Notes: a model not told the origin generated them from the sequence alone. Numbered from the stretch's first letter, positions 27,421-37,570 are shown. The stretch is DNA of 64,000 nt from Moraxella caprae DSM 19149 (GCF_000426885.1 NZ_AUGF01000008.1:36365-100364), one strand, 5' to 3'. Program-made: numbers and translations.

Positions 27421-27793
27421 GTTTTTTCCGTGTTGGGTTTGGGTTTAAATGGGTTTTAAAAATTGGGTAAATGCAAAATGATAATTTACTTTTTGCAATT
27501 TTCAATTATGATTAAATAAATACATATTTTAAATTGGACGTGTAGGGGCAATTTATTCGCCCTTGTGGAATAATTGCAATTTTTATCATTTTTAAATCTA
27601 TTTTATAATCAATTAACTTCAAGATACACCAATGACAGCAAGGTGCGTATTACGCACCTTACCATGCGACAAATGAATTTTTTTAAAATTTAGTATTGGT
27701 GCAAATTGGGGTTAATCGACCATATATATCAAATTTATCATTAAAAATTTGCCCTTATTTTAAAAATAAATTTATTTTTCATTTGGCTTTTGT
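27421..27793. other. intergenic repeats between cysT and cysW
   Basis: 373 bp without a gene. Contains 'GTAGGGGCAATTTATTCGCCC' (a shared 'AATTCGCCCCTAC'-type word, also near 3635 and 38950; the quoted word is 21 bases split as GTAGGGGCAATTT plus ATTCGCCC) and a GTGCGTATTACGCAC palindrome at 27642-27658. A promoter for cysW-cysA would have to lie here if the repeat hairpin ends the cysT transcript. Confidence 0.5.
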
Positions 27794-28690
27794 TTAATTC
27801 GTTTTTGCCCCAAGTCGTGCCGAGAGTTTCCATTGAGCAAAGTTAATGGCAAACAAAACAACCAGCGACACAAGGAGCATAAACAACGCCACGCAAGACG
27901 CTCCCGCCACGTCAAATTGCTCCAATTTTGAGACGATGATAAGCGGTAGGATTTCTGACTGCATGGGAATGTTGCCTGCGATAAAAATCACCGACCCATA
28001 CTCGCCTGTGGCACGGGCAAACATCATGCCTGAACCGATGAGCATGGCAGGGGCAATCTCGGGCAGGATGACCTTGACAAAAGTCGTCAAACGGCTCGCC
28101 CCCATGACGGCAGACGCTTCTTCAAACTCTACCGACAGCTCGGCAAGCACAGGTTGCACCGCTCGCACGATAAAAGGAAACGACACCACCACCAAAGCCA
28201 GCCAAATACCAATGGGCGTAAAGGCAATGCGAATCGGCTCGCCTGTGGTAGCCATACCAAGTTTGGCGAACACTTGTCCGAACAACCCTGTAGGGGCGTA
28301 GAGCGTGGCAAGTGAAATGCCTGTAACCGCAGTCGGTAGGGCAAAGGGCAAATCCACAAGGGCGTTGATGAACGACTTGCCCCAAAAGTCATACCGCACC
28401 AGCACCCAAGCGATGAGCGTGCCAAAGACTAGGTTGGTCAAGGTCGCCAAAATCGCCATGGATAGGGATAATTTAATGGCATAAAAAACCTGTGGCTCTT
28501 TTATGGTGCTGACAATCTCGCCAAACCCCATGCCAAGCGTGGTCAAAATCATCATGACAAACGGCAAAACAACCAGTAGCGACAACGCAAACACGCTCAC
28601 GCCCAGACTTAGCCCAAAAAACGGCATGATGCGTCTTTGCTTGTTGCGGACGGGGGTGACTTGTGTGGTTGGTGTGGTGTGGATTGTCAT
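27794..28690 (-). CDS. cysT: sulfate ABC transporter permease CysT (CysU)
   Basis: 298 aa, six membrane helices. The permease loop EFEEASAVMGASRLTTFVKVILPEI matches CysT, and the segment FVNALVDLPFALPTAVTGI-type (here FINALVDLPFALPTAVTG) is diagnostic for the sulfate permease pair. Works with CysW, CysA and the binding lipoprotein Sbp encoded upstream. Confidence 0.94.
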   Translation of the reverse strand: MTIHTTPTTQVTPVRNKQRRIMPFFGLSLGVSVFALSLLVVLPFVMMILTTLGMGFGEIVSTIKEPQVFYAIKLSLSMAILATLTNLVFGTLIAWVLVRYDFWGKSFINALVDLPFALPTAVTGISLATLYAPTGLFGQVFAKLGMATTGEPIRIAFTPIGIWLALVVVSFPFIVRAVQPVLAELSVEFEEASAVMGASRLTTFVKVILPEIAPAMLIGSGMMFARATGEYGSVIFIAGNIPMQSEILPLIIVSKLEQFDVAGASCVALFMLLVSLVVLFAINFAQWKLSARLGAKTN

Positions 28691-28802
28691 GGTATCTTGT
28701 GTGTAAAAATGGTAGGCTTATTTTAAAAGATTGGCAAAATTATGATACTGACAAAAAGGAATATGAATTTTCGGTTTTGGGATTTATACAAAATTGACAT
28801 AA

Positions 28803-28832
28803 ATAAGCCCGTACATTGACGGGCTTATTTAT
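28803..28832 (-). terminator. terminator after the Sel1-repeat gene
   Basis: AATAAGCCCGT / ACGGGCTTATT stem with a 6-base loop, 12 bp beyond the stop codon; symmetrical enough to act on either strand. Confidence 0.75.
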
Positions 28833-28843
28833 CTTTGTATGGG

Positions 28844-29782
28844 TTAGCGGTATTGGCAAGCGATTTCCAAGCCATTTTCACAGGCTTTGTTAAACCATTG
28901 CTTGGCGGTGTTTGGGTTTTGTTTTACACCATCTCCGTTGTGATATATCACTCCAAGATTATATTGGGCTTCGGCATTGTCTTGATTGGCAGATTTGGTG
29001 TACCATTCAAGAGCTTGGACATAATCCTGTTTTACGCCTTCTCCACTATGATACATTGCCCCAAGATTATTTTGAGCAAAAGTATCTCCTTGACTAGCGG
29101 ATTTGGTAAACCATTCAAGGGCTTTGGTATAATCTTGTTTTATTCCATGACCATTATAATACATTCCCCCAAGATTGTACTCGGCTTGGGCATATCCTCG
29201 ATTGGCGGATTTGGTGTACCACTCAAATGCTTTTTGATAATCTTGTTTTATACCGTGTCCGTTGTAATACATCACCCCAAGATTGTACTCGGCTTGGGCA
29301 TATCCTTGATTGGCGGATTTGACAAACCATTCAAGGGCTTGGACATAATCCTGCTTTACACCTTGCCCTCCTTCATACATTACGCCAAGATTGTATTGGG
29401 CTTCAACCAATCCTTGATTGGCGGATTTGGTGTACCACTCAAATGCTTTTTGATAATCTTGTTTTATACCGTGTCCGTTGTAATACATCACCCCAAGATT
29501 ATATTGAGCTGGGGCTAATCCCTGATTGGCGGATTTGGTAAGTAGTCCAATGGCTTTGGTATAATCTTTTATGTTTACATAAGCATATCCCAAATAAAAC
29601 TGCAATTCGGCATTATTAGGATTTTGTGTTAGCTCATTTTGACAAATGTTAATGGCGGATTGGGGATTGGTAAGATAAAGCTCTTGGCAACTTTGGTTTT
29701 GTGCTTGGCTTTGCACTTGGATTTGGTTTACACAGCCTGTTAGTGTAGCAATTAGAGCAAAAATAATAAATTTGGTTTTCAT
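28844..29782 (-). CDS. Sel1-repeat (SLR) lipoprotein
   Basis: 312 aa. Lipoprotein signal MKTKFIIFALIATLTGC (Cys17), a Gln-rich linker, a TPR-like first repeat and six consecutive 36-residue Sel1 repeats of the form AQYNLGVMYYNGHGIKQDY...WYTKSANQG, closed by a capping helix with a Cys pair (KACENG ... IACQ). Such solenoids bind proteins or peptides and often sit on the cell surface. The repeat units are nearly identical at DNA level, so copy number could change by recombination. It lies inside the sulfate cluster but has its own terminator, so a sulfur role is not shown. Confidence 0.9.
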   Translation of the reverse strand: MKTKFIIFALIATLTGCVNQIQVQSQAQNQSCQELYLTNPQSAINICQNELTQNPNNAELQFYLGYAYVNIKDYTKAIGLLTKSANQGLAPAQYNLGVMYYNGHGIKQDYQKAFEWYTKSANQGLVEAQYNLGVMYEGGQGVKQDYVQALEWFVKSANQGYAQAEYNLGVMYYNGHGIKQDYQKAFEWYTKSANRGYAQAEYNLGGMYYNGHGIKQDYTKALEWFTKSASQGDTFAQNNLGAMYHSGEGVKQDYVQALEWYTKSANQDNAEAQYNLGVIYHNGDGVKQNPNTAKQWFNKACENGLEIACQYR

Positions 29783-29940
29783 GGGTTTGTCTTAGGGTTT
29801 TCTTAAAAGTTTGGGTTATGTTAGCCCAAATTGGTGTGATAGGCAATATTAAATCACTTAAAACACGCTTAATATTTTGCCATTTTAAACCCAAAAAAGC
29901 CCGCATAAAACGGACTTAACATCATTAATATGCTTTTGGC

Positions 29941-30996
29941 TTATTGCGATAATTGCCCTGTCGCCCCCACCGCCAATGTGTCGTATACGCCACCTTCTTT
30001 AAAATAAGTCGTCATGATAGACTGCCAATCGCCAAATACATCATTGGGGAAAAAGGTCTGCATTTGGGGGAATTTATCGGCGTGCTTGGCAAGAATGTCG
30101 GGATTGCTTGGACGTAAGAAATACTTGACCGCAAGCTCCTGCCCTTCATCGCTGTATAGGTGTTCTAGGTAGGCTTTTGCCACGTCTGTTGTGCCTTTTT
30201 TGGCACTAACTGCGTCCACCACTGCCACAGGGTTTTCGGCATTGATGGTATAGCTTGGGTAAATGATTTGGATATTGCCAAATTTTTCTTTGATGACGTT
30301 GGCTTCATTTTCAAAGGTAATTAGTACGTCTCCTATCTGACGTTGGGCAAATGTCGTGGTTGCCGCTCGTCCGCCATTTTCAAAGACTTTAACGTTACCA
30401 AGTAAGCCCTTGACAAACTCATGTGTTTTGGCTTCGTCCTTATTAAAGGCGTGTAGCCCATAGCCGTACGCTCCCAAAAATGCATAGCGACCGTTGCCCG
30501 ATGTTTTTGGATTGGCGATGATAATCTCCTTGTCGTCTGTCGCCAAATCCGCCCAGTCTTTTACACCCTTAGGGTTGCCGTCTCGCACGATAAAGACAAT
30601 CGTACTGGTAAAAGGAATGGCGTTGTTAGGCAGGTTCTGTCGCCATTTACCGTCCACAAGCTGACTCTCGGCAAGTAGTTCCACGTCCGAGCCTTGATTC
30701 ATCGTAACCACGTCCGCTTCTAGTCCATTTTTGACCGATAGGGCTTGTTTGCTTGACCCGCCATGCGACTGTTTGATATTGACCTTGATGTCAGGGTTTA
30801 CGCCTTGATAATGCTTGATAAAAATGGGATTATAATCCTTATAAAAATCCCGTGCCACGTCATAGGACACGTTTAACAGCTCCACTTGACCGCTTGCGTT
30901 GCTTGTCGTGGCTTGATTGGCGGTTTGGTTGTTGCCACAGGCGGTTAGGGCAAGGGCGGATAAGGTAAGGCTTAGGGGTAAAAGGGCGGTTTTCAT
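29941..30996 (-). CDS. sbp: sulfate/thiosulfate-binding lipoprotein
   Basis: 351 aa from ATG 30996, giving a lipoprotein signal with lipobox LTAC (Cys20). The mature protein has the CysP/Sbp family marks: LLNVSYDVARDFYKDYN near the start, KQSHGGSSKQA, DVVTMNQGSDVELLAE, and the late WVPDYPS-equivalent region replaced by IIYPSYTINAENPVAVVD. It captures sulfate for CysT/CysW/CysA. Lipid anchoring instead of free periplasmic location is common in Moraxellaceae (inference). Confidence 0.93.
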   Translation of the reverse strand: MKTALLPLSLTLSALALTACGNNQTANQATTSNASGQVELLNVSYDVARDFYKDYNPIFIKHYQGVNPDIKVNIKQSHGGSSKQALSVKNGLEADVVTMNQGSDVELLAESQLVDGKWRQNLPNNAIPFTSTIVFIVRDGNPKGVKDWADLATDDKEIIIANPKTSGNGRYAFLGAYGYGLHAFNKDEAKTHEFVKGLLGNVKVFENGGRAATTTFAQRQIGDVLITFENEANVIKEKFGNIQIIYPSYTINAENPVAVVDAVSAKKGTTDVAKAYLEHLYSDEGQELAVKYFLRPSNPDILAKHADKFPQMQTFFPNDVFGDWQSIMTTYFKEGGVYDTLAVGATGQLSQ

Positions 30997-31154
30997 GAGA
31001 TAGTCCAATTTTAGTCCAATTTAAAAAAGATGAGTTATTGTAAAATACAATACTTAAAATGATTAACATAAAAATGGGAAATCGTTATTCAGTTTGGGAA
31101 TTTATGGCTGGGAAAATGGGGTTAAATTTTGGAAAATTGCCAATTTTAATTTGA

Positions 31155-31184
31155 ATAAAAAAAGGGGCAAATACATTGCCCCCT
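31155..31184 (-). terminator. terminator after sat
   Basis: On the minus strand GGGGCA-ATGTAT-TTGCCCC is followed by TTTTTTT, 18 bp beyond the sat stop. Confidence 0.85.
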
Positions 31185-31202
31185 GCAGTTTAAAAATAAA
31201 AA

Positions 31203-32453
31203 TCACACCCCCTGATAATACCGTTTTAACACCGCCAATACCTCAGGTCGGCTAAATGTTTCGGGGATGTCATCGCCATTTGATAAGGCAACTCTTAACG
31301 CTGTGCCTGAGATTTTGACGTGCTGAGACGAGTCGTGCGGACAGGTTTTGGTGCTTGCCATACCGCCACAGCGATGACAATAAAACGTCCAGTCAATTTT
31401 TAAGGGCTTGGTAATAAGTGCGTCCTTGTCAATGGTGTCAAAAATCTTTTGAGCGTCAAACGCTCCATAATAATCGCCCACGCCTGCATGGTCTCGCCCT
31501 ATGATGAGATGACTGCACCCATAATTTTGGCGGAATAGGGCATGAAGCAGGGCTTCTTTGGGGCCTGCATATCGCATATCTAGGGGGTAGCCTGCCTGAA
31601 TGACGGTGTCTTTTTTAAAATAGTTGTCAATCAGCACGCCAATGGCTTCTTGGCGGACATCGGCAGGAATGTCCCCTGCTTTTAGCTTGCCCAAGAGCGA
31701 ATGCACGAGTACACCGTCGCAGATTTCTATGGCGATTTTGGCAAGGTATTCATGCGAGCGGTGCATGGGGTTACGAGTTTGAAAGGCAGAGACAGTTTTC
31801 CAGCCTTTTTGCTTAAACATTGCCCGAGTCTGGGCAGGGGTTTTGTAAATTTCGGGATAGTCGGTGGGAAATTCGCCTTGACTAAACACTTGTACTTTTC
31901 CGCCCAAATACACATCGCCACTGCCCAGCACCTGTGCCACGCCCACATGGTTGGGGTCGGTCGTGCCAAAGGTGGCTTGGCATTCGGCAGGTTTGTTGGG
32001 GGTGTAAATGTCGCTAATAATCAGCACGCCCATGAGTGCGTCTGTGTCGTCCACGAGAGCCACGCTGTCGCCTAGGCTTAGGGTGTTTGCGGTGGCGGTG
32101 TCAGTGGATAGGGTAATGGGAATGGGGAAAAACACGCCCTGATAAGTGCCGTCCACACCGCCTTGGGCGAGCGTCATGCTCGCTATCACGCCTTCATAAT
32201 CGGCTTGCCCCATAAAGCCGTCAAGGGGTGTAAATCCGCCAATACCCAGCATGATAAGGTCGCCACGCTCACGGCTAGATAGCGTGATTTTGGGTAAATT
32301 TTCGGCAGTTTGTAGGGCATTGGCAAGCTCATCGCCTGTCAATACAAGGGGTTTAAGGGTGGGACTGCCGTGCGGTGGCACAAGGTCGCTATAGATGTCA
32401 TCTGTGCTAAACGCTTGCTCGTTTTGGGCGGATAGGGTGGATAGGTCGGTCAT
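31203..32453 (-). CDS. sat: sulfate adenylyltransferase (homo-oligomeric ATP sulfurylase)
   Basis: 416 aa. Activates sulfate with ATP to adenosine 5'-phosphosulfate. Active-site motifs are visible: [13 protein letters not shown] (the Q-x-R-N-P-x-H-x-x-H nucleotide site) and [13 protein letters not shown]. Near the C-terminus [18 protein letters not shown] forms a probable zinc site as in the Sat (not CysDN) class. This enzyme replaces the heterodimeric CysDN used by E. coli. It is transcribed ahead of sbp on the same strand but ends at its own terminator. No APS/PAPS reductase is in the window. Confidence 0.95.
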   Translation of the reverse strand: MTDLSTLSAQNEQAFSTDDIYSDLVPPHGSPTLKPLVLTGDELANALQTAENLPKITLSSRERGDLIMLGIGGFTPLDGFMGQADYEGVIASMTLAQGGVDGTYQGVFFPIPITLSTDTATANTLSLGDSVALVDDTDALMGVLIISDIYTPNKPAECQATFGTTDPNHVGVAQVLGSGDVYLGGKVQVFSQGEFPTDYPEIYKTPAQTRAMFKQKGWKTVSAFQTRNPMHRSHEYLAKIAIEICDGVLVHSLLGKLKAGDIPADVRQEAIGVLIDNYFKKDTVIQAGYPLDMRYAGPKEALLHALFRQNYGCSHLIIGRDHAGVGDYYGAFDAQKIFDTIDKDALITKPLKIDWTFYCHRCGGMASTKTCPHDSSQHVKISGTALRVALSNGDDIPETFSRPEVLAVLKRYYQGV

Positions 32454-32565
32454 GGCTCATTCCTGTTGGCTACGTTGATAAAAGTAGCCATATCTTATAG
32501 AATTTTGCCAAAATTTAACTATGCCAAATGATGATAAAGATAGGCGGATTTTTCATGTGGCAAGT

Positions 32566-33066
32566 TTAGGGCGTGCCTGTATAAGAACATGTTGGCAAAT
32601 GTCGCTCAATGTCTTTAATATCAGGTGTGGTGCATTGCCAGTCAATGTAGCTGTTTTGATGAATGGCGGGCGTATAAATCAGCGTGCCTTTACTGGTGGC
32701 ATTGTCAATTTTAATGGTAAAGACTGAGTGATTATCCAATGTAATCGACTTGATTTTACTGCTGGGTGTCCAGTTGGATGGCAAATTAAGCTCGGCAAGC
32801 GATGTGGGTAGTTGCCCCCTGTCTATTAGATGAACTTGCATTTCCATTTTTAAATGGCTGATGGCGGACTGGGCAAGCTGTATGCTTTCGTGGTCAAAGG
32901 CGATTTGTTTGAGTTTTGCCATTTTTTCATCATTTTTAATACTCAGCTCTTGTTTGATGTGGTTAATGGCTCGTTTTTCGGCTTGACCGCTAAACATATA
33001 AAATAATAAACCAATTAAAATCGTTAAAAGCACAATGATAATGGCAAGTAGGGTGTTGGTTTTCAT
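32566..33066 (-). CDS. type IV pilin-like protein
   Basis: 166 aa from ATG 33066 (GGGAAA upstream). One N-terminal membrane helix (MKTNTLLAIIIVLLTILIGLL), but without a prepilin G/FTLIE cleavage motif. After a helical stretch the C-terminal half resembles a minor-pilin globular domain: LPTSLAELNL, IKSITLDN, GTLIYTP and a disulfide loop WQC ... LPTCSY as in the pilin D-region. The last codons (TGTP-stop) come from an 'AGGCACGCCCTA' repeat end, so the C-terminus was probably reset by the repeat. Function unknown; possibly a pseudopilin or assembly factor. Confidence 0.6.
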   Translation of the reverse strand: MKTNTLLAIIIVLLTILIGLLFYMFSGQAEKRAINHIKQELSIKNDEKMAKLKQIAFDHESIQLAQSAISHLKMEMQVHLIDRGQLPTSLAELNLPSNWTPSSKIKSITLDNHSVFTIKIDNATSKGTLIYTPAIHQNSYIDWQCTTPDIKDIERHLPTCSYTGTP

Positions 33067-33145
33067 CAGTTTTCCCAATTGACACTATGCCGTATTATAG
33101 ATAAAATTAGCCCCTATCGCCAAATATCATCGCAACAATTTTTTT

Positions 33146-33860
33146 ATGAATACCACAGATAACCCCATTCGTCATACCGCCCCCCATTCCGCCTGATATG
33201 ACAGGGCGAGTGGCGGACATTGGGCGTGATGTTACCAAAATCATTGGCGATGATGTTGGGATAAGTGAGCTATTAGGTGATGATAAAATTACTAATCTTG
33301 CCCTACCAATCGGCAAACAGCATTCAAAAATATTTGTTATCATTAGCACGATTTTTGTTGTTGTGTTTATCATCATAACGATATTGTATTTATTTTTATT
33401 ATTGATGTTTGATAATAAAAATATTTGGTGGTTAATGATTTTTATTGCCTTGATATCTTTTACCATATTAATTTTTAATCAACATAAAAATGGCTTAAAA
33501 GATGTTTTGATTGATGGCAATAAAATCACCGTCATCAAAAGAAGTCCGTTTAACTTTAAAAATAACCGCACACAAGTTATTCATTTTAAAGACATTTATC
33601 ACAGCTACATTGAATGCATTACAATACTACAATTTGATGCAATAAATTACTGTCATTATTTGGTAATGATTGAACATATAACTTATAGTGATGATGGGCT
33701 CTTTTATAAGAAAAAACGATTTGCTGTTCGAGATTTTCGTACTAATTATGACAAAGCCAGTGAATATTTAATTCTATTAAAAAGTTTATTAGAACATTAT
33801 CATAAGAATAATGGCGGTAAAGCTCATTTGCCAACGATAGAGTTTATACCGCAACGCTGA
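33146..33860 (+). pseudogene. hypothetical membrane protein, frameshifted at a C6 tract
   Basis: ATG 33146 begins MNTTDNPIRHTA, then CCCCCC (33180-33185) puts the frame out and it stops at a TGA within 17 codons. With one C fewer it continues PIPPDMTGRVADIGRDV into a 237-aa frame ending at 33860. As written, translation could start only at the internal ATG 33198 (220 aa), which lacks a ribosome binding site. The protein has two adjacent membrane helices (about residues 60-110 of the long form) and a C-terminal basic, strand-rich domain that may be PH-like. Family not recognised. Confidence 0.55.
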
Positions 33861-33881
33861 TTTTTATTAATTTTAACCAAC

Positions 33882-33919
33882 AAAAAACACCACCCAATTT
33901 TCATTGAGTGGCATTTTTT
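33882..33919. terminator. bidirectional terminator
   Basis: CCAC-CAAT / ATTG-GTGG stem flanked by A-rich and T-rich runs, between convergent genes. Confidence 0.75.
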
Positions 33920-33940
33920 ACTTCAAACTATAAGCAAAAC

Positions 33941-36799
33941 TTACTCATAATTCTGGGTACTCGGACAGCTACAAATCAAATTCTTATCGCCATAGACATC
34001 GTCCACACGCCCCACAGTCGGCCAGAATTTATGTGCCTTGACATAAGGCAATGGGAATGCTCCCACTTCACGGCTATACGGTCTGTCCCACTCGCCCACG
34101 ATGACGGCTTGGGTGTGTGGTGCGTTCACCAATGGGTTATTGTCCGCCGTCCAGCCGTCCTCGCCTCTTTGTACTGTTAAGGCTTCTTGCTTGATTTGTT
34201 TGAGTGCCGAGACAAAGCGGTCTAGCTCGTCTTTGCTCTCGGATTCGGTTGGTTCAATCATCAGCGTACCCGCCACAGGGAATGACATGGTCGGAGCGTG
34301 GAAACCATAGTCCATCAAGCGTTTGGCGATGTCGGTCTCGGTAATGCCTGTTTCCGCCTTTAAGGGGCGAATGTCAATGATACACTCGTGAGCCACCCGT
34401 CCGTTTTTGCCTGTATAGAGTACAGGGTAGTCGTCTTTTAGCATTGTGGCGACATAGTTGGCGTTCAATAACGCGCGTTTGGTTGCCGAGAGCAAGCCAT
34501 CTCGTCCCATCATTGTGATGTACATCCACGAAATTGGCAAAATGCTTGCCGAGCCATACGGAGACGCAGAAACGGCAGTTTGACCGTTCCCATTCTCATC
34601 TTTTTGGGTGTTAAACACAGGGTTTACGCTGTGACTTGGGATAAACGGAGCAAGGTGCGATTTTAGACCAATCGGACCCATACCCGGCCCACCACCACCG
34701 TGTGGAATGCAGAATGTTTTGTGCAGGTTCATATGCAGAACATCGGCACCGACTTCGGCAGGTTGCATAATGGCGACTTGGGCGTTCATGTTCGCCCCGT
34801 CCATATACACTTGTCCACCGTGCTTGTGGATTAGGTCGCAAATGTCTTTGATGCCCTCTTCAAACACCCCGTGCGTGGACGGATAAGTAATCATCAATGC
34901 CCCCAAATTGGCAGAATGCTCTTCACATTTGGCGGTCAAATCAGCAAAGTCCACATTGCCGTTGTCATCTGTGGCAACCACCACGACTTGCATTCCCATC
35001 ATTTGGGCGGTGGCAGGGTTGGTGCCGTGAGCCGAGCGGGGGATTAGGCAGACCGTGCGGTTGTTATCGCCACGGCTTTCGTGATAACGGCGAATTGCCA
35101 AAAGTCCTGCGTACTCACCGCTTGCCCCTGAGTTTGGTTGCATTGAAATTTCATCAAAGCCTGTAATCGCCTTTAACTGCGTTTGCAAACTTTCAATCAT
35201 CTCAATATAGCCCACCGTGTCTTCACTTGGGGCAAAGGGATGTACACCCGCAAACTCTTCCCAAGTAATCGGCAACATTTCGCTCGTGGCGTTTAATTTC
35301 ATTGTACAAGAACCGAGTGAAATCATTGAACGGTTCATCGCCAAATCTTTGTCTTCCAAAGATTTTAGATAACGGAGCATTTGATGTTCGGTGTGGTAGC
35401 TGTTAAAGGTGGGATGGGTCAAAATGTCGTCCGTACGGTTTAGCTCGCCCAGTACATTTTCCACTTTGTCAAGGTTGCCACTGACGCCAAAAATTTCACA
35501 CAGCTCATTAAATTCTTTTTCGTCGGTCAATTCGTGGAACGATACGCCCACCAAGTCGCCTTTGTGGAACAGATTATACCCTTTTGATTTTGCAAGTTTG
35601 ACAAGCTCGCTTGCCTTGTCGGTTTTGACGGTTATGGTGTCAAAGAACACATCGGAAGCCGTAGTAAATTCCCCTTTTACAGCATTATAAAACGCCACCG
35701 CCAAAGCGTGAATACGGCTGGCAATGCGTTTTAGCCCTGTCGCCCCGTGATAGACGGCATACATACCTGCAAGGTTGGCAAGCAGGACTTGGCTTGTGCA
35801 AATGTTGGAGTTGGCTTTTTCACGGCGAATGTGCTGTTCACGGGTTTGGAGTGCCATTCTTAGAGCTGTGCCACCTTGTGCGTCCTTACTTACACCAATG
35901 ATGCGTCCGGGGGCACTTCGTTTGTCCTTGTCTTTAAAGGCAAAATAAGCCGCGTGCGGGCCGCCAAAGCCCATTGGAATGCCAAAACGCTGAGTGCTAC
36001 CTAGGGCAATGTCCGCTCCCATTTGGGCAGGGGATTTGAGTAGCACAAGGCTCATAATGTCGCTGGCGACAATGGCGTAGGTGTTTTTGGCTTTGACCGC
36101 ACTGATCACATCGGTCAAGTCCACGACATCACCGTCCTTGCCGACATATTGGAAAAACGCCCCAAAAAACTCGCCATTTTTGGCAACGTCAAAATCGCCC
36201 ACCACCACATCAAAACCAAAATATTTGGCACGAGTATTGATGACATCTAGGGTCTGCGGATAGGTACGCTCGTCCACAAAAAAGGCATTGGATTTTGACT
36301 TACTACATCTCCCCGCCATTGCCATTGCTTCGGCGGCGGCGGTCGCTTCGTCCAGCAAACTTGCCCCTGCCAAATCCATACCTGTCAAATCAATGCACAT
36401 TTGTTGGAAATTTAACAAGGCTTCCAAACGCCCTTGGGCAATCTCGGCTTGATAAGGGGTGTAGGCGGTGTACCAGCCGGGGTTTTCTAGGACATTTCTT
36501 TGGATAACGGCAGGTAGGCGAGCAGGCGAGTAGCCTTGACCGATATAGCTTTTGGCAACCGTGATTTTGTCCGCCATACCACGCAGTTTGGCAAGGGCGT
36601 TATGCTCGCTCATTGCAAGGGGCAAATCAAGGGCTTTATTTAAACGCACCGACTGTGGCACGACAGAATCCACAAACTCATCTAGGGTTTTTGCCCCCAC
36701 CACAGAAAGTAGGGCTTGTTCTTCATCGGTGCTATTGCCCAGATGACGATGCACAAAGGCGTTTTCATAAAATAGGTCGGAAAAGGTGTTAAATGACAT
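33941..36799 (-). CDS. gcvP: glycine dehydrogenase (decarboxylating), P-protein
   Basis: 952 aa, single-chain form. PLP-dependent decarboxylation of glycine, passing the aminomethyl group to the lipoyl arm of GcvH. The PLP lysine is Lys694 in [16 protein letters not shown]. The N-terminal half is the catalytically silent homologous domain ([24 protein letters not shown] segments visible). The ribosome binding site AAAAGGA precedes the ATG. It follows gcvH after a 202-bp gap with palindromic repeats, so it may be partly uncoupled from the riboswitch-controlled genes. Confidence 0.97.
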   Translation of the reverse strand: MSFNTFSDLFYENAFVHRHLGNSTDEEQALLSVVGAKTLDEFVDSVVPQSVRLNKALDLPLAMSEHNALAKLRGMADKITVAKSYIGQGYSPARLPAVIQRNVLENPGWYTAYTPYQAEIAQGRLEALLNFQQMCIDLTGMDLAGASLLDEATAAAEAMAMAGRCSKSKSNAFFVDERTYPQTLDVINTRAKYFGFDVVVGDFDVAKNGEFFGAFFQYVGKDGDVVDLTDVISAVKAKNTYAIVASDIMSLVLLKSPAQMGADIALGSTQRFGIPMGFGGPHAAYFAFKDKDKRSAPGRIIGVSKDAQGGTALRMALQTREQHIRREKANSNICTSQVLLANLAGMYAVYHGATGLKRIASRIHALAVAFYNAVKGEFTTASDVFFDTITVKTDKASELVKLAKSKGYNLFHKGDLVGVSFHELTDEKEFNELCEIFGVSGNLDKVENVLGELNRTDDILTHPTFNSYHTEHQMLRYLKSLEDKDLAMNRSMISLGSCTMKLNATSEMLPITWEEFAGVHPFAPSEDTVGYIEMIESLQTQLKAITGFDEISMQPNSGASGEYAGLLAIRRYHESRGDNNRTVCLIPRSAHGTNPATAQMMGMQVVVVATDDNGNVDFADLTAKCEEHSANLGALMITYPSTHGVFEEGIKDICDLIHKHGGQVYMDGANMNAQVAIMQPAEVGADVLHMNLHKTFCIPHGGGGPGMGPIGLKSHLAPFIPSHSVNPVFNTQKDENGNGQTAVSASPYGSASILPISWMYITMMGRDGLLSATKRALLNANYVATMLKDDYPVLYTGKNGRVAHECIIDIRPLKAETGITETDIAKRLMDYGFHAPTMSFPVAGTLMIEPTESESKDELDRFVSALKQIKQEALTVQRGEDGWTADNNPLVNAPHTQAVIVGEWDRPYSREVGAFPLPYVKAHKFWPTVGRVDDVYGDKNLICSCPSTQNYE

Positions 36800-36892
36800 A
36801 AGTTATCCTTTTAGGGTTGGGTTAAATTTAATTGAAAATACTATTTTTAAAATACCATTTTAAATTAAATTTTTAATCAAGTTTTGTGGTAA

Positions 36893-36948
36893 GGCGTGTA
36901 TCACGCACCAATTTAAAAATCATTCCAAAACGGTGCGTAATACGCACC
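36893..36948. repeat. pair of GGTGCGTAATACGCACC palindromes
   Basis: A degenerate copy (GGCGTGTATCACGCACC, 36893-36909) and a perfect copy (36932-36948) lie 22 bp apart between gcvH and gcvP, where hairpins could affect the transcript passing between the two genes. A further GCGTAAG...CTTACGC hairpin is at about 36966-36990. Confidence 0.7.
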
Positions 36949-37001
36949 TTGCCATAAAACCAATAGCGTAAGCCCAAATTGAACTTACGCCATTTTTTTA
37001 A

Positions 37002-37382
37002 TTACAGACTTTCTTCGTATTCGTCCGCACTCATTAGGCTATCATAATCGGCAGGATTGGTAGGTTTGATTTTAAAGAACCATGCTTTACCATAAGGGTC
37101 TTCATTGGCAAGCTCTGGTGCATCTACAAGCTCTTCGTTAATCTCCACGATTTCGCCTGCGATTGGGGCATAGACATCACTCGCTGCTTTGACAGACTCT
37201 ACAACGGCAATCTCTTCATCGGCAGAGACGGTGCGACCGACTTCTGGCAATTCCACAAATACCACATCGCCAAGCAAATCTTGGGCGTGGTCGGTAATGC
37301 CAACGGTGATGATACTGTCATCTTCTAGTTTTAGCCATTCGTGGCTGGCAACGTATTTTAAATCGCTTGGGATATTACTCAT
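37002..37382 (-). CDS. gcvH: glycine cleavage system H protein (lipoyl carrier)
   Basis: 126 aa, standard length. The lipoyl lysine is Lys65 in [13 protein letters not shown]. It shuttles the aminomethyl and hydride groups between the P, T and L proteins. The C-terminal helix [13 protein letters not shown] is conserved. It lies after the small lipoprotein gene and gcvT in the riboswitch-controlled set. Confidence 0.97.
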   Translation of the reverse strand: MSNIPSDLKYVASHEWLKLEDDSIITVGITDHAQDLLGDVVFVELPEVGRTVSADEEIAVVESVKAASDVYAPIAGEIVEINEELVDAPELANEDPYGKAWFFKIKPTNPADYDSLMSADEYEESL

Positions 37383-37409
37383 GGGTCTCTCCTAGTGAGT
37401 GGGTTAAAA

Positions 37410-37529
37410 TTACTTTTCGCATTGTTTGGTGGTTTCATTATAAGAACCGCCATAGTCCAAACAGTGGTCTTTGGCACCACAGCCACTTAGGGCAAATACA
37501 CATACGATGACAAATGATAAATAACGCAT
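37410..37529 (-). CDS. 39-aa Cys-rich lipoprotein in the gcv operon
   Basis: ATG 37529, preceded by GAGAG, opens a 39-codon frame between gcvT and gcvH. Signal peptide MRYLSFVIVCVFALSGC with lipobox LSGC (Cys17), then 22 mature residues with two more cysteines (HCLDYGGSYNETTKQCEK). The size and the Cys pair recall small 'lipoprotein with C-x(13)-C loop' proteins, but I recognise no family. The operon position suggests glycine-dependent expression. Confidence 0.7.
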   Translation of the reverse strand: MRYLSFVIVCVFALSGCGAKDHCLDYGGSYNETTKQCEK

Positions 37530-37570
37530 TTTTTTCTCTCAGGTAATTAAGGTGTATCTACACCCTTTTG

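Noticed and set aside
28835..29518. Long plus-strand open frame of 227 codons opposite the Sel1-repeat gene
   Set aside because: It is the complement of the repeated minus-strand gene; its apparent repeats mirror the Sel1 units, it has no ribosome binding site, and the minus frame has a lipoprotein signal and a known family.
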